DNA of 64,000 nt. It comes from Tepidicella xavieri. GTDB taxonomy: Bacteria > Pseudomonadota > Gammaproteobacteria > Burkholderiales > Burkholderiaceae_C. Positions 1-8,474 of this stretch are shown here, piece by piece. A program made the position numbers and the translations under genes. Within the stretch, counting starts at the first letter, position 1. Every line of letters starts with the position of its first letter. Location of the stretch: positions 30,091-94,090 of the forward strand of contig NZ_SNYL01000012.1 of NCBI RefSeq assembly GCF_004363315.1, written 5' to 3'. The notes below the pieces were generated by a model. That model worked only from the letters and a program-made list of their open reading frames with translations, ran no database searches and had not been told where the DNA came from.

Positions 1-545
1 ACGAATGAGGCGACTGCATCCAGGGCCGAGTGCCCCGGTGTGCGGAACAGCGGCCGCATGACGCGCTGCAGCAGCACGCCAATGATTTCCAGCAGCCCGA
101 AGCCCAGCAGAAACGTCAAAGCCAATGCACCGATCGGGATCAGCACCCCAACGGACAGGGCCAGTCGTTCGAACAGGAAGGGCAGCATGTCGCGCTGGTT
201 GGCCCACTCAGGCGTCAGACCGGACAGATGCACGACGGCCAGCCCAAGCCCAGCCCACTTGATGGCGGTGAACAGCGCCGTCCCCGCGCTGCGCCGCCAG
301 GAGCCGTCCCAGAGCGGGCGCACGGCCGCCCACGCCATCAGCGCCATGATGAACACCACAGCCAGCAGGCGCTGCTCGCGCACGATATAGCTGCTGAGGT
401 GGTCCACCGGAATGGTACGGCGCCCACCAAGCTCGATCTGGGCGAAGAACAAGAACACGCCCAAGCCGCTGAACAGCAACAGCTTGATCAGGTTGAGGGC
501 GCGACCGCTGCGCAGCGGGCTGGAGTCCAGCGACAGGTCTTTCAT
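1..545 (-). CDS. YjiH family membrane protein (nucleoside-recognition/gate domain), 3' part missing
   Basis: This frame starts with ATG at 545 behind a GGAG-type ribosome site and stays open to the window edge, so only the first 181 residues are present. It begins MKDLSLDSSPLRSG and then shows hydrophobic stretches around residues 20-36, 58-72, 95-110 and 130-160, as expected of an integral membrane protein. The segment with TPEWANQRDMLPFLFERL and the following LLEIIGVLLQ resembles the YjiH family, whose members carry a gate-type domain and whose substrate is not established. It diverges from hutC across a shared operator region, so it is probably under HutC control. The family call rests on recall of similar sequences. 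Confidence 0.7.
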   Translation of the reverse strand, partial: MKDLSLDSSPLRSGRALNLIKLLLFSGLGVFLFFAQIELGGRRTIPVDHLSSYIVREQRLLAVVFIMALMAWAAVRPLWDGSWRRSAGTALFTAIKWAGLGLAVVHLSGLTPEWANQRDMLPFLFERLALSVGVLIPIGALALTFLLGFGLLEIIGVLLQRVMRPLFRTPGHSALDAVASF

Positions 546-586
546 GGGGTCTCCTCGTTTAATCTATACAAATCAACTCGTTTAAA

Positions 587-603
587 TACAAGTTGTATAT
601 ACA
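587..603. promoter_or_regulatory. Probable HutC/GntR operator (overlapping palindromes)
   Basis: The 134-base gap between the divergent yjiH-like gene and hutC is AT-rich. It holds two overlapping perfect palindromes, TACAAGTTGTA (587-597) and TGTATATACA (594-603). HutC-type GntR repressors bind TGTATA-TACA-like sites in front of hut genes. The position between divergent starts suits autoregulation of hutC and control of the neighbour. A further ATACAAA half-like motif lies at 566-572. Confidence 0.6.
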
Positions 604-679
604 TTATCGATGTGATGGACCCATCGCGTCAATACAATAGAGGCTCATCGCCCTCCGTACAAACCCGCATTGCTCAACC

Positions 680-1381
680 ATGCCTGCCGCCGTTCCGGCC
701 TACCAACAGATCAAGGACCATGTGCTGGCGCAGATTCACGCCGGTGTGTGGAAGGAAGGCGATGCCATTCCTGGCGAGGAGGCGCTGGCGCGGCAGTTTG
801 GCGTCTCGCGCATGACGGTCAACCGCGCCATCCGCGAACTCAGTGATGAGCAGATCGTCGAGCGGGTGCAGGGCTCGGGCACCTATGTGGCGCAGCAGAA
901 ATACCAGTCCACGCTGGTGGAGATCCGCAACATCGCCGACGAGATCGCGGCACGCGGGCATCGGCACCGCAGCGAGTTGCACCGGCTCGAACGCCTCAAG
1001 GCCAGTCCCGTACTGGCCCGGCGTTTTGGGTTGACGGGGGGCGGGACCTTGTTTCATTCCGTGGTGGTGCACTTCGAAAACGATCAGCCGATTCAGGTGG
1101 AAGACCGCTACGTCAATCCGCAGGTGGCTCCGGACTATCTGACGCAGGATTTCGCCACCCAGACGCCCAACGCCTACCTCATGCGCGTGGCGCCGCTACA
1201 GGCCGTCAGCTTCGAGATCGAGGCCCGCCTCCCGCCCCCCGAGGTGGCCGAACTGCTGCACATGCCGGCGCACGACCCTTGTCTCGTCTTGCACCGGCAG
1301 ACGCATTCCCAGGGGCAGGTGGCCTCCTATGCCACGATGTGGCACCCGGCATCGCGCTATCGGTTCACCGGTCGTTTCTGA
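680..1381 (+). CDS. hutC: HutC-type GntR family transcriptional repressor (histidine utilization)
   Basis: The 233-residue protein has an N-terminal GntR winged helix (residues about 5-72, with the recognition region FGVSRMTVNRAIREL) and a C-terminal UTRA effector domain (about 90-228). The spacing and the SGTYVAQ boundary match HutC, which senses urocanate and represses histidine catabolism. No hut catabolic gene is visible here, so the regulated genes lie to the left or elsewhere. Its 3' end is 18 bases from the convergent selD. The repressor sits beside an island whose product, selenoneine, is built from histidine-derived hercynine. Any functional link is inference. Another UTRA-family regulator is possible. 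Confidence 0.8.
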   Translation: MPAAVPAYQQIKDHVLAQIHAGVWKEGDAIPGEEALARQFGVSRMTVNRAIRELSDEQIVERVQGSGTYVAQQKYQSTLVEIRNIADEIAARGHRHRSELHRLERLKASPVLARRFGLTGGGTLFHSVVVHFENDQPIQVEDRYVNPQVAPDYLTQDFATQTPNAYLMRVAPLQAVSFEIEARLPPPEVAELLHMPAHDPCLVLHRQTHSQGQVASYATMWHPASRYRFTGRF

Positions 1382-1399
1382 CCGGCAGAAGGAGCGCTG

Positions 1400-2467
1400 T
1401 CAACGAACCACCAGCCGCAGGCCGTCGTTGCCCACGGCGTCGATACGACCGATGTCGGCGGCTTGCTCGAAACCGTGGCGCCGGAAGACGGCCAGCACCT
1501 CGTCCACGCTGTCGGGGGCGCACGCCACCAGCAGCCCGCCGCTGGTCTGAGGGTCGGTCAGCAGGGCTTGATCGATGGGGTCGAGGCCCGCGTCCAGCCG
1601 GACTTCGTGCCCGAAGGCGGCCCAGTTGCGGCCCGAGGCGCCCGTGACCATGCCCCGGGTCGCCAGGTCGCGCACGCCCTCGATCAACGGCACCCGGGCC
1701 ATGTCGAGATGGATGCAGGCGTCGGCGCCGCGGGCCATTGCCAGGGCATGGCCGGCCAAGCCGAATCCGGTGACATCGGTCAGGGCATGCACGCCGGGCA
1801 ACGCGGCCAGCTCCGGGCCGGGGGTGTTGAGTTTCGTGGTGTGGGCGATCATCTGCGCGTAGCCATCGGGGCTGAGCGCGTCTTTTTTCAGGGCGGCCGA
1901 CAGCACGCCCACCCCCAGGGGCTTGCCCAGCACCAGTCGGTCGCCCACCTGGGCATCGGCGTTGCGCTTGACGCGGTTGGGGTGGACCAACCCGAGGGCC
2001 ACCAGGCCATAAATCGGCTCCACCGAGTCGATGGTGTGGCCGCCAGCAATCGGGATGCCTGCTGCCCGGCAGACCGATTGCCCACCTTCCAGAATTTGAC
2101 CGATGGTCTGGACCGGCAACACATTCACCGGCATACCTACCAGCGCCAGCGCCATGATGGGCGTGCCGCCCATGGCATACACGTCGCTGATGGCGTTGGT
2201 GGCGGCGATGCGGCCGAAGTCGAACGGGTCGTCCACGATGGGCATGAAGAAATCGGTCGTGGCGATCAGCGCCTGTTCGTCATTGAGCCGATACACGGCC
2301 GCATCGTCGGCGGTTTCGATGCCCACCATCAGCTCCGGTGGGATGGGCATGGCCGAGGTGCCGCGCAAAATCTCGCTGAGCACGCCCGGCGCGATCTTGC
2401 AGCCGCAGCCCCCGCCGTGCGAGAGGCTGGTCAAGCGGGGCGTGGAGGAGGGAGATGAGGCATTCAT
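1400..2467 (-). CDS. selD: Selenide, water dikinase (selenophosphate synthetase; SenC role)
   Basis: The enzyme makes selenophosphate from selenide and ATP in the cytoplasm. The 355-residue length is normal. The catalytic loop HGGGCGCK places Cys21, Cys23 and Lys24 where E. coli SelD has Cys17, Cys19 and Lys20. The active residue is an ordinary TGC cysteine codon, not an in-frame UGA. TTDFFMPIVDDP and GGHTIDSVEPIYGL are further SelD hallmarks. It lies 42 bases downstream of senB on the same strand, so the two probably share a transcript. In this context the selenophosphate most likely feeds SenB, which is the job of SenC in Variovorax paradoxus. A second use in selenocysteine or selenouridine synthesis cannot be judged from the window. 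No clear Shine-Dalgarno precedes the ATG. Confidence 0.95.
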   Translation of the reverse strand: MNASSPSSTPRLTSLSHGGGCGCKIAPGVLSEILRGTSAMPIPPELMVGIETADDAAVYRLNDEQALIATTDFFMPIVDDPFDFGRIAATNAISDVYAMGGTPIMALALVGMPVNVLPVQTIGQILEGGQSVCRAAGIPIAGGHTIDSVEPIYGLVALGLVHPNRVKRNADAQVGDRLVLGKPLGVGVLSAALKKDALSPDGYAQMIAHTTKLNTPGPELAALPGVHALTDVTGFGLAGHALAMARGADACIHLDMARVPLIEGVRDLATRGMVTGASGRNWAAFGHEVRLDAGLDPIDQALLTDPQTSGGLLVACAPDSVDEVLAVFRRHGFEQAADIGRIDAVGNDGLRLVVR

Positions 2468-2509
2468 GGGGCGCGGGATTCGGAAACAGGACAGAAAAAC
2501 AAATGGGTT

Positions 2510-3544
2510 TCAGGCGCGGATGGGCGAGTCGTTCAACGCGGCGCAGAGCACGCGCCGCAGGGCTTGCGTCTCGGTCGCTGGCGCGAACAGGGGCGCCCTC
2601 AGCGCACATTGTGCGCGCAAATGGCTCCACCCTGTGCCGGCGGAGGCCAACCCCATGCGTTGCTGCTCGGTCCGACACCGGCGCAGCCAGGCACAGGCCG
2701 TCGGCACGTCGCCAGCGGGAAAATAGCCTGCATAGTCTTGCCCCAGCATGCCGATGTTGCCCGGCACTTTAGACGCCAACACGGGGGTGCCGCTGGTCAC
2801 GGCCTCCATCACCACATGGGCGCCGCCCTCCATCTGGCTGGGGTGCAGCAACAGGTGCGCGCGCTGGATGCGCCGTCGGGCCGCTTCATGCGGCACGCTC
2901 CCGAGCCAGCGGTAGTGAGGGCAGGCTGCCGCGGTGGCCTGGGCTTGCACGCCCAGTTCCGCATCCAGCGCATGGCCCAGGTGATCGATGCGGATGCCCT
3001 CATCGGACGAGAGCTGGCGAGCGATCTCGAACACCGTCTGGGGCGACTTTTCCGGGCGCAAGTGGCCCACCACCACCACACGCAGGTGTCGATCGGTGCG
3101 GGGCAACGCTGCGCGCGGCGTGCAAGATTGGTACACCACGTGGGCTTTGGCCCGATGGGCCGCCGGCAACGCCAGCGGGGCCTGGTCTTGCAGCACGATG
3201 AGCCGATGCGCCAACGCCAAAGCGCGCTGGGCGCTGGCGTCTTGCGCAATGTCGCGGTACAAATCGGTACCTGTCAGCGCCAGCACCAAGGGCCGATCGG
3301 GGTGGTGCTCGGCCCAGGCCACGATCGAGGCGGCGGATCGCCTGGCATGCAAGGCCAGCAGCAGGTCGGTGTCGTCGGCATCGGCCACGACGCCATCGGG
3401 CCAATGCCGGGCCAGCCGCACCCGGTACACTGGGCGCAGCATCCGCGCCCAGCGCCGGGCGGTCTGCCAGTTGCCGTTGTTGGCGTCGGCCAGCGCGGGC
3501 GTGACGATGCACACGGATGGGGGCAGAGACACGGTGGACACCAT
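2510..3544 (-). CDS. senB: Selenosugar synthase SenB (GT-B glycosyltransferase-like)
   Basis: SenB joins selenophosphate to a UDP-sugar to give a selenosugar, the selenium donor for selenoneine. The predicted 344-residue protein starts MVSTVSLPPS and carries the conserved N-terminal motif VTPALADANNGNWQTARRW (residues 14-32). It then has a GT-B fold, with GHLRPEKSP near 160-167 starting the C-terminal nucleotide-sugar domain and MEGGAHVVMEAVTSGTP near 238-254. The frame is open further upstream, but this start keeps the conserved N-terminus and adds little. Its ATG overlaps the ATG of senA within CCATGG at 3541-3546, so no intergenic space exists. A GTG at residue 11 is an alternative start. 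Identity rests on motif recall plus the selD, senA and egtD neighbours. Confidence 0.85.
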   Translation of the reverse strand: MVSTVSLPPSVCIVTPALADANNGNWQTARRWARMLRPVYRVRLARHWPDGVVADADDTDLLLALHARRSAASIVAWAEHHPDRPLVLALTGTDLYRDIAQDASAQRALALAHRLIVLQDQAPLALPAAHRAKAHVVYQSCTPRAALPRTDRHLRVVVVGHLRPEKSPQTVFEIARQLSSDEGIRIDHLGHALDAELGVQAQATAAACPHYRWLGSVPHEAARRRIQRAHLLLHPSQMEGGAHVVMEAVTSGTPVLASKVPGNIGMLGQDYAGYFPAGDVPTACAWLRRCRTEQQRMGLASAGTGWSHLRAQCALRAPLFAPATETQALRRVLCAALNDSPIRA

Positions 3545-4799
3545 GGCAAGCATTGTGACCGATTCGGCCATCAGCGCGCAGGCTTGGATTGCACGCTGCG
3601 GTGGCCGTGCCGAACTGGCCCAGGCTTTGCGAGAAAGCCGAGAGCGCACGCTGCAAGGGTTGCAGGCGTGGGCGCAGGCGCTGGGGCCAGATTGCCGCGT
3701 GCCCTATGCGCCCGAGCTCAATCCCCCGCTGTGGGAGGCCGGTCATGTGGGGTGGTTTGCCGATTGGTGGGTTGCCCGCTACTCCCAGCGGCATTGGGGT
3801 GTGGAGGCCGATCCAGACGCTCCCCGGGCGGCTGCGCGACAGTCGGCCCGTGGGGTGGATGCCGATGCCCTCTACGATTCCAGCCGCGTGGCGCATGCAC
3901 AGCGCTGGCAGTTGCCGCTGCCGGACTGCAAGGCCGTGCAGGAGGATTTGCTGGCCAGTCTTGAAGACACGCTGCAGGCGCTCGATGCGGCTGTCGCCGA
4001 TGACCGTGGCCTCTATGTGTTCCGGCTGGCGCTGTTTCACGAGGACATGCATGCCGAGGCCGCGGCTTACATGGCCCAGACCCTGGGCGTGGACTGGCCC
4101 CTACCTACACACATGCCGCCTGACGGCGCTGCCGCGCCTGCGCAGACGGAGTTGTTCGTGCCCGGGCAGTCGGTGCAGCTCGCCTGGCAGGGGTCAGGCT
4201 TTGCCTTCGACAATGAATTGGCCGATGCCGTGCAGAGGATGCCGCCTTTCCGCATCGATGCCGGCGCGGTCAGTTGCGGACGCTTTCTTCCTTTCGTCGA
4301 AACCGGTGGCTACCGCGAACGCCGCTACTGGAGTGAAGCCGGTTGGGCTTGGGTGCAGGCCCAGGGCCGCCATGCGCCACGAGACTGGCGCCGCCATGCC
4401 GGGCAATGGCAGGTGCGTCTGGGCTCGACTTGGCAAGCGCTGGACCCCCAGGCCGCCGCCAGCCATCTCAGCCGGCACGAAGCCGAGGCGTGGTGCCGCT
4501 GGGCTGGCCGGCGTTTGCCCACCGAAGCCGAATGGGTGTGCGCCGCCTTGGCGCTGCCGGACACTTTCGTTTGGGGCCAGGTGTGGGAGTGGACCGCCAG
4601 CCCCTTCATGCCCTTCGATGGTTTCGTCCCCCACCCTTATCGGGACTATTCCCGGCCTTGGTTCGATGGGCGGCCGGTGCTCAAGGGGGCCAGCCGAGCC
4701 ACGCACCCCCGGCTGCGGCACCCGCTGTACCGCAACTATTTCACTCCGGAACGCTGCGACGTGTTCGCGGGCTTTCGCAGCGTGGCGTCAGCCGATTGA
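3543..4799 (+). CDS. senA: Selenoneine synthase SenA (EgtB-like iron enzyme)
   Basis: SenA forms the C-Se bond between hercynine and a selenosugar. The 418-residue protein has an N-terminal DinB-like four-helix domain with the EgtB-type iron triad: His68 in LWEAGHVGWF, and His166 and His170 in LFHEDMHAE. A formylglycine-generating/sulfatase-modifying fold follows (WCRWAGRRLPTEAEW near 320, GQVWEWTASPF near 345). The C-terminus NYFTPERCDVFAGFRSV is typical of the family. Ergothioneine EgtB is the nearest alternative. The adjacent senB and selD favour SenA. The gene diverges from senB and overlaps egtD tail to tail by 64 bases, so the island is not a simple senABC operon. Confidence 0.82.
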   Translation: MASIVTDSAISAQAWIARCGGRAELAQALRESRERTLQGLQAWAQALGPDCRVPYAPELNPPLWEAGHVGWFADWWVARYSQRHWGVEADPDAPRAAARQSARGVDADALYDSSRVAHAQRWQLPLPDCKAVQEDLLASLEDTLQALDAAVADDRGLYVFRLALFHEDMHAEAAAYMAQTLGVDWPLPTHMPPDGAAAPAQTELFVPGQSVQLAWQGSGFAFDNELADAVQRMPPFRIDAGAVSCGRFLPFVETGGYRERRYWSEAGWAWVQAQGRHAPRDWRRHAGQWQVRLGSTWQALDPQAAASHLSRHEAEAWCRWAGRRLPTEAEWVCAALALPDTFVWGQVWEWTASPFMPFDGFVPHPYRDYSRPWFDGRPVLKGASRATHPRLRHPLYRNYFTPERCDVFAGFRSVASAD

Positions 4800-5791
4800 G
4801 CCCGCGCCCAGAACACGCTGAACCACTGTTGCGCATCACTCCAGTGGGCGCGGGGATCGAAGCCGGCCGATTGCAGCAGTTTCGCAAAGCCGGCGGGCGT
4901 CCACTTGTACGCATTTTCGGTGTGGATGCGCTCGCCATTGGCAAAGTGGCGTTCTCCGCCCGGCCAGCGCACGCTCTGTGCCGCCGTGCTTTCCAAATGC
5001 ATTTCAATGCGCGACGCCTGCTCGTCGAACACGGCCACGTGCCGCCATTGCCTGGGCGCAAAGTCCGATCCAATGAGCCGATTCACATGCCGCAGCAGGT
5101 TGCGATTGAACGCCGCGGTCACGCCCAGCGCGTCATCGTAGGCCGCCAGAAGCAGATCCACCGGCTTGAGTCGGTCCACCCCGATGAGCAAGCCCCCACC
5201 CGGTCCGCCCAACTGGCAGACCGCATGCGCCTGCCTCAACAGGCGCAGCGCCTCCTCGGGCGTGAAATTGCCGATGCTCGACCCGGGGTAGAAAATCAAC
5301 CGGGGCCGATCGGTCAAGCCCTGGGCTTGCAGCCATGCCGTGGCCTCATCCGGCCAAGCCAATGAGGTGGAAAAGTCCAGCCCCAGCCCCAGCATGGGCA
5401 AAGACGGGTGGCGTTGCTGAAGGCTGCTTAGGGCCTCGCGAACGAACGCCACCGATATGTCCACCGCCACATAGCCGGCTGGGCGTAGCACGGGGAAAAG
5501 ACGCGCTGCCTTGGTACAGCAGCCGGCGCCCAGGTCGATGAGCACGGCCTGGGGAGGCACTTGCATGGCGATGTCGGCCGCTGCAGACGTGAAGATGGCG
5601 GCCTCGGTCCGGGTGGGATAGTACTCTGGCAGTGCCGTGATCGCGCTGAACAGGCGCGAGCCGAGCTCATCGTAGAAAAATTTGGGCGCGATATGGGCCG
5701 GGGATTGTCGCAGCCCATCGACGATTTCGTGCCGCACGGCGGCATCATCGGCATGGTGGCGCTGCAGGAAGGTGGGTTGCGGATGGCTCAT
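4736..5791 (-). CDS. egtD: L-histidine N-alpha-methyltransferase (hercynine synthesis)
   Basis: EgtD trimethylates histidine with S-adenosylmethionine to give hercynine, the acceptor used by SenA. The 351-residue protein (ATG at 5791) shows the family N-terminus PKFFYDELGSRLF (residues 36-48) and PEYYPTRTEAAIF. It also has a SAM-binding glycine loop LIDLGAGCCTKA (84-95) and the signature FYPGSSIGNF. The usual family end, WFSVFWA, is followed here by about 23 extra residues, and these are what overlap the 3' end of senA on the other strand. An in-frame ATG lies 13 codons upstream, but MSHPQP fits the family better. The gene is transcribed away from the transporter genes, from a roughly 97-base gap. 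Confidence 0.92.
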   Translation of the reverse strand: MSHPQPTFLQRHHADDAAVRHEIVDGLRQSPAHIAPKFFYDELGSRLFSAITALPEYYPTRTEAAIFTSAAADIAMQVPPQAVLIDLGAGCCTKAARLFPVLRPAGYVAVDISVAFVREALSSLQQRHPSLPMLGLGLDFSTSLAWPDEATAWLQAQGLTDRPRLIFYPGSSIGNFTPEEALRLLRQAHAVCQLGGPGGGLLIGVDRLKPVDLLLAAYDDALGVTAAFNRNLLRHVNRLIGSDFAPRQWRHVAVFDEQASRIEMHLESTAAQSVRWPGGERHFANGERIHTENAYKWTPAGFAKLLQSAGFDPRAHWSDAQQWFSVFWARAQSADATLRKPANTSQRSGVK

Positions 5792-5828
5792 GGGCTTGCA
5801 ATGACTATGCACAGTGTATGCCCATGAC

Positions 5829-5847
5829 ACCGCTGGACAGCGGTTTT
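5829..5847. repeat. Short inverted repeat between egtD and the ABC transporter
   Basis: ACCGCTG and CAGCGGT pair perfectly around a two-base centre and are followed by TTTT on the plus strand. It sits between the divergent egtD and transporter genes, so it could be an operator, an attenuator in the transporter leader, or a small terminator. The sequence alone does not decide. Confidence 0.4.
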
Positions 5848-5888
5848 CCGGTCTAATTCAGATGTTTTCATTTTTTTGAGGGCAGGAC

Positions 5889-6773
5889 ATGAGCCAGACA
5901 GGGACTCGCGTCAAGGTCACCCGCCGTTGGCTGGTGGGGGTGGGTGTGGGAGCGTGGTTGTGGAGTGCGGCCGGCTGGGCCCAGGCGCAGGCCGTGCTGC
6001 GCGTGACCACCATCCCCGAAGAAGCGGCCACCGAGCAGGTGCGCAAGTTCACACCGCTGGCCGCTTACCTGGAGCGACAACTGGGCATGAAGGTGGAGTT
6101 CAACCCGGTCAACGACTACCCCGCCGCGGTGGAAGCGCTGGTCAACAAGCGGGTGGATCTGGTGTGGTTTGGCGGCTTCACCCATGTGCAGGCCAACCGC
6201 CGTTCGGGCGGCAAAATCGTGCCATTGGCGCAGCGCGAGGAAGACACGCGCTTTCAGTCGGTGTTCATCGCCAAGACGGATTCAGGCATCCGCACTCTGG
6301 CCGATCTCAAGGGCAAGCAAGTGTCTTTCGGCTCGGCCAGCAGCACCTCGGGGCACCTGATGCCGCGCAGCTTCCTGCTGCAAGCCGGCATCGACCCCGA
6401 GCGGGATTTCCGTCGCGTGGCTTTCAGTGGGGCGCACGATGCCACCATCGCCTCGGTCGTCAGCGGCAGGGTCGATGCCGCGGCGCTCGACATCACAGTG
6501 TGGCGCAAGTTCGTGCAGGAAAACAAGGTGGATACGCGCGCGGTCGATGTGTTCTACACCACGCCGCCGTTCTTCAATTACAACTGGTCGGTGCATGCCG
6601 ACATGCCCGTGGAACTGCAGCAGCGCATCAAAAACGCGCTGCTGGCGCTCGATCCGGCCATCCCGGAGCATGCGGAAATCTTGCGCCTGAACCGGGCCAC
6701 GCGCTACGTGCCCACCCGCCCCGAAAACTACCAGGGCCTCGAAGCCGCCGCACGCAGCGCCGGGCTGCTTTGA
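5889..6773 (+). CDS. Putative selenium-oxyanion (PhnD-like) ABC transporter substrate-binding protein
   Basis: The 294-residue exported protein has a signal peptide with a twin-arginine-like stretch TRRWLVG at residues 11-17, a hydrophobic core and a likely cut after WAQAQA. The mature part starts LRVTTIPEEAATEQVRKF. The lobes carry PLAAYLERQLGMKVEF, LVWFGGFTHVQA and FGSASSTSGHLMP, the PhnD phosphonate-binding pattern. A PhnD-like subfamily that occurs beside selD is annotated as putative selenate-binding. The neighbouring selD, senB and senA make a selenium substrate likely, but phosphonate or another oxyanion is not excluded. It is the first gene of a four-gene transport operon, with a 97-base leader containing an inverted repeat. 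Confidence 0.78.
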   Translation: MSQTGTRVKVTRRWLVGVGVGAWLWSAAGWAQAQAVLRVTTIPEEAATEQVRKFTPLAAYLERQLGMKVEFNPVNDYPAAVEALVNKRVDLVWFGGFTHVQANRRSGGKIVPLAQREEDTRFQSVFIAKTDSGIRTLADLKGKQVSFGSASSTSGHLMPRSFLLQAGIDPERDFRRVAFSGAHDATIASVVSGRVDAAALDITVWRKFVQENKVDTRAVDVFYTTPPFFNYNWSVHADMPVELQQRIKNALLALDPAIPEHAEILRLNRATRYVPTRPENYQGLEAAARSAGLL

Positions 6774-6791
6774 GCGACCAGGCAGAGCCGC

Positions 6792-7622
6792 TTGAAGCTG
6801 GAACTCGACGATCTCACGGCGGGGCATCCGGCCGCCCGCTCCACCGCGCAGCCCGCCTTGCGCCGCATCGCCTTGCAGGTGGCGGCTGGCGAGCAGGTTG
6901 CCGTCATCGGCCCATCGGGAGCGGGCAAGACCACGCTGCTGCAGGTGCTGGCCTGCAGCCTGCCGCCCCGGCAGGGGCGGTTGCGGCTCGACGGGCAGGA
7001 GCCTTGGCGCCTGTCGCGCCGGGCGTTGCAGCGCCTGCGCGGCACGCTCTTTCTGGCCCCGCAAGTGCCGCCGCTGCCGCCGCGCCAGCGTGTGGTCACC
7101 GCGGTGCTGGCGGCACGCCTGCCGGCCATGGGCCTGTGGGACAGCATCCGTTCGCTGTTCTATCCCATCGACATTCCGGCGGCATTCGACGCCCTGGACC
7201 GCTTCGATTTGGGCGATAAGCTCTTTGAGCGGGTGGATCGGCTCTCGGGCGGGGAGCGCCAGCGCGTGGGGCTGGCTCGTGCCTTGCTGGCCCCGGCGCG
7301 GCTCTGGCTGGTGGACGAGCCCCTGTCGGCGCTGGACCCAACTCGTGCCCGCCAGGCCGTGCAGACGCTTACTGAAGGCGCGCGTGACCGTGGCGCCACT
7401 CTGGTGGCCACGCTGCACCAGGTGGACGTGGCGCTGGCGCATTTTCCGCGCATCGTCGGCATGCGCGACGGCGCGTTGGCCTTCGATCTGCCGGCCGGCG
7501 AAGTCACGCGCGAGCGCTTGGCCCATCTGTACGCCCAGCATGAGCACGAATTGCGTGGCGAAGTGCCTGATCCGTCGCACCATGCGGCAGCGCCCGCGCC
7601 GGTGACGCTGCATTGCCGATGA
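6792..7622 (+). CDS. PhnC-like ABC transporter ATP-binding protein (probable selenium uptake)
   Basis: The 276-residue ATPase powers the transporter of the neighbouring genes at the inner face of the membrane. It shows Walker A GPSGAGKTT (40-48), Q-loop region LAPQVPPLPP (88-97), signature LSGGERQ (151-157), Walker B LWLVDEP (171-177) and the H-loop in VATLHQVD. The only start that keeps the N-terminal strand is TTG at 6792, with a weak ribosome site. The C-terminal tail of about 30 residues after the H-loop region is histidine- and alanine-rich. The stop overlaps the next ATG (ATGA), which implies translational coupling to the permease gene. Confidence 0.88.
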   Translation: MKLELDDLTAGHPAARSTAQPALRRIALQVAAGEQVAVIGPSGAGKTTLLQVLACSLPPRQGRLRLDGQEPWRLSRRALQRLRGTLFLAPQVPPLPPRQRVVTAVLAARLPAMGLWDSIRSLFYPIDIPAAFDALDRFDLGDKLFERVDRLSGGERQRVGLARALLAPARLWLVDEPLSALDPTRARQAVQTLTEGARDRGATLVATLHQVDVALAHFPRIVGMRDGALAFDLPAGEVTRERLAHLYAQHEHELRGEVPDPSHHAAAPAPVTLHCR

Positions 7623-8470
7623 AGCCGCCCCAGCAGACCCACGCCACCCGGCGTCTTCCCCCCGCACGGGATCCGGCCTGGCTCGGGCGCCTGTTCTGGC
7701 TGGGGGCCGCGCTCGTGGTGCTGTGGCCGTTGCTGCTGGCCACCGAGTTTCGGCCCTGGGTGTTTTTCGAGCCCGAGAACATGCGCGTCAGCGCCCAGTT
7801 CATCGGCAGTTTCTGGCCGCTGGCGCACGATGCCGAGTTCCTGCGCATGGTTTGGCGCGAGACCTGGCGCACGGTGGCCATGGCCACGGCCGGCGTCACG
7901 CTGGCGCTGCTGGTCGCCATCCCCCTGACGTTGCTCAGCACCCATGTGCTTTCGGTCTCTGCCCTGTCCGGGCGCATGGCGTGGGGGCCGTTCTGGCTGC
8001 GCCAAGGGGTGCGATGGCTGCTCATCGTGCTGCGCAGCATTCCTGAACTGGTGTGGGCACTCGTTTTCGTGCGCGTGGTGGGCCTGGGCCCCACGGCCGG
8101 GGTGCTGGCCATCGCGCTGACCTACGGCGGCATGCTGGGCAAGGTGTATGGGGAAATTCTGGAGAGCGGCGAAACCCATGCCACCGCCACCCTGTTGCGC
8201 AATGGCAGCTCCCGCTTGCAGGCGTTTTTCTACGGCCTGCTGCCCACCAACGCCGCCGAGCTCACCAGCTATACCGTTTACCGTTGGGAGTGCGCCATCC
8301 GGTCTTCTGTGGTGCTGGGCTTCGTTGGCGCTGGGGGTTTGGGGCAACAGCTCGACAATTCGATGAAGATGTTCGAGGGGGGTGAAGTGGCCACCCTGCT
8401 GCTGGTGTTCATTTTGCTGGTGGCGCTGGCCGATCGCCTCAGCAGCGAACTGCGCAAGGCATTGGGGTGA
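7619..8470 (+). CDS. PhnE-like ABC transporter permease 1
   Basis: The 283-residue inner-membrane protein has a hydrophobic segment near residues 23-41 and further ones around 78-100, 125-150, 190-215 and 245-275. The permease loop ESGETHATATLLRNGSS is followed by FFYGLLPTNAAELTSYTVYRWE, the EAA-like region that contacts the ATPase. ATG at 7619 overlaps the upstream stop by four bases. A TTG two codons earlier is possible. The second permease starts four bases after this stop, so the two probably form a heterodimeric channel. The substrate is inferred from the selenium neighbours. Confidence 0.85.
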   Translation: MKPPQQTHATRRLPPARDPAWLGRLFWLGAALVVLWPLLLATEFRPWVFFEPENMRVSAQFIGSFWPLAHDAEFLRMVWRETWRTVAMATAGVTLALLVAIPLTLLSTHVLSVSALSGRMAWGPFWLRQGVRWLLIVLRSIPELVWALVFVRVVGLGPTAGVLAIALTYGGMLGKVYGEILESGETHATATLLRNGSSRLQAFFYGLLPTNAAELTSYTVYRWECAIRSSVVLGFVGAGGLGQQLDNSMKMFEGGEVATLLLVFILLVALADRLSSELRKALG

Positions 8471-8474
8471 GTGG

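Noticed and set aside
2390..2420. Selenocysteine codon in selD
   Set aside because: The catalytic position is an ordinary TGC cysteine codon. No in-frame TGA is present.
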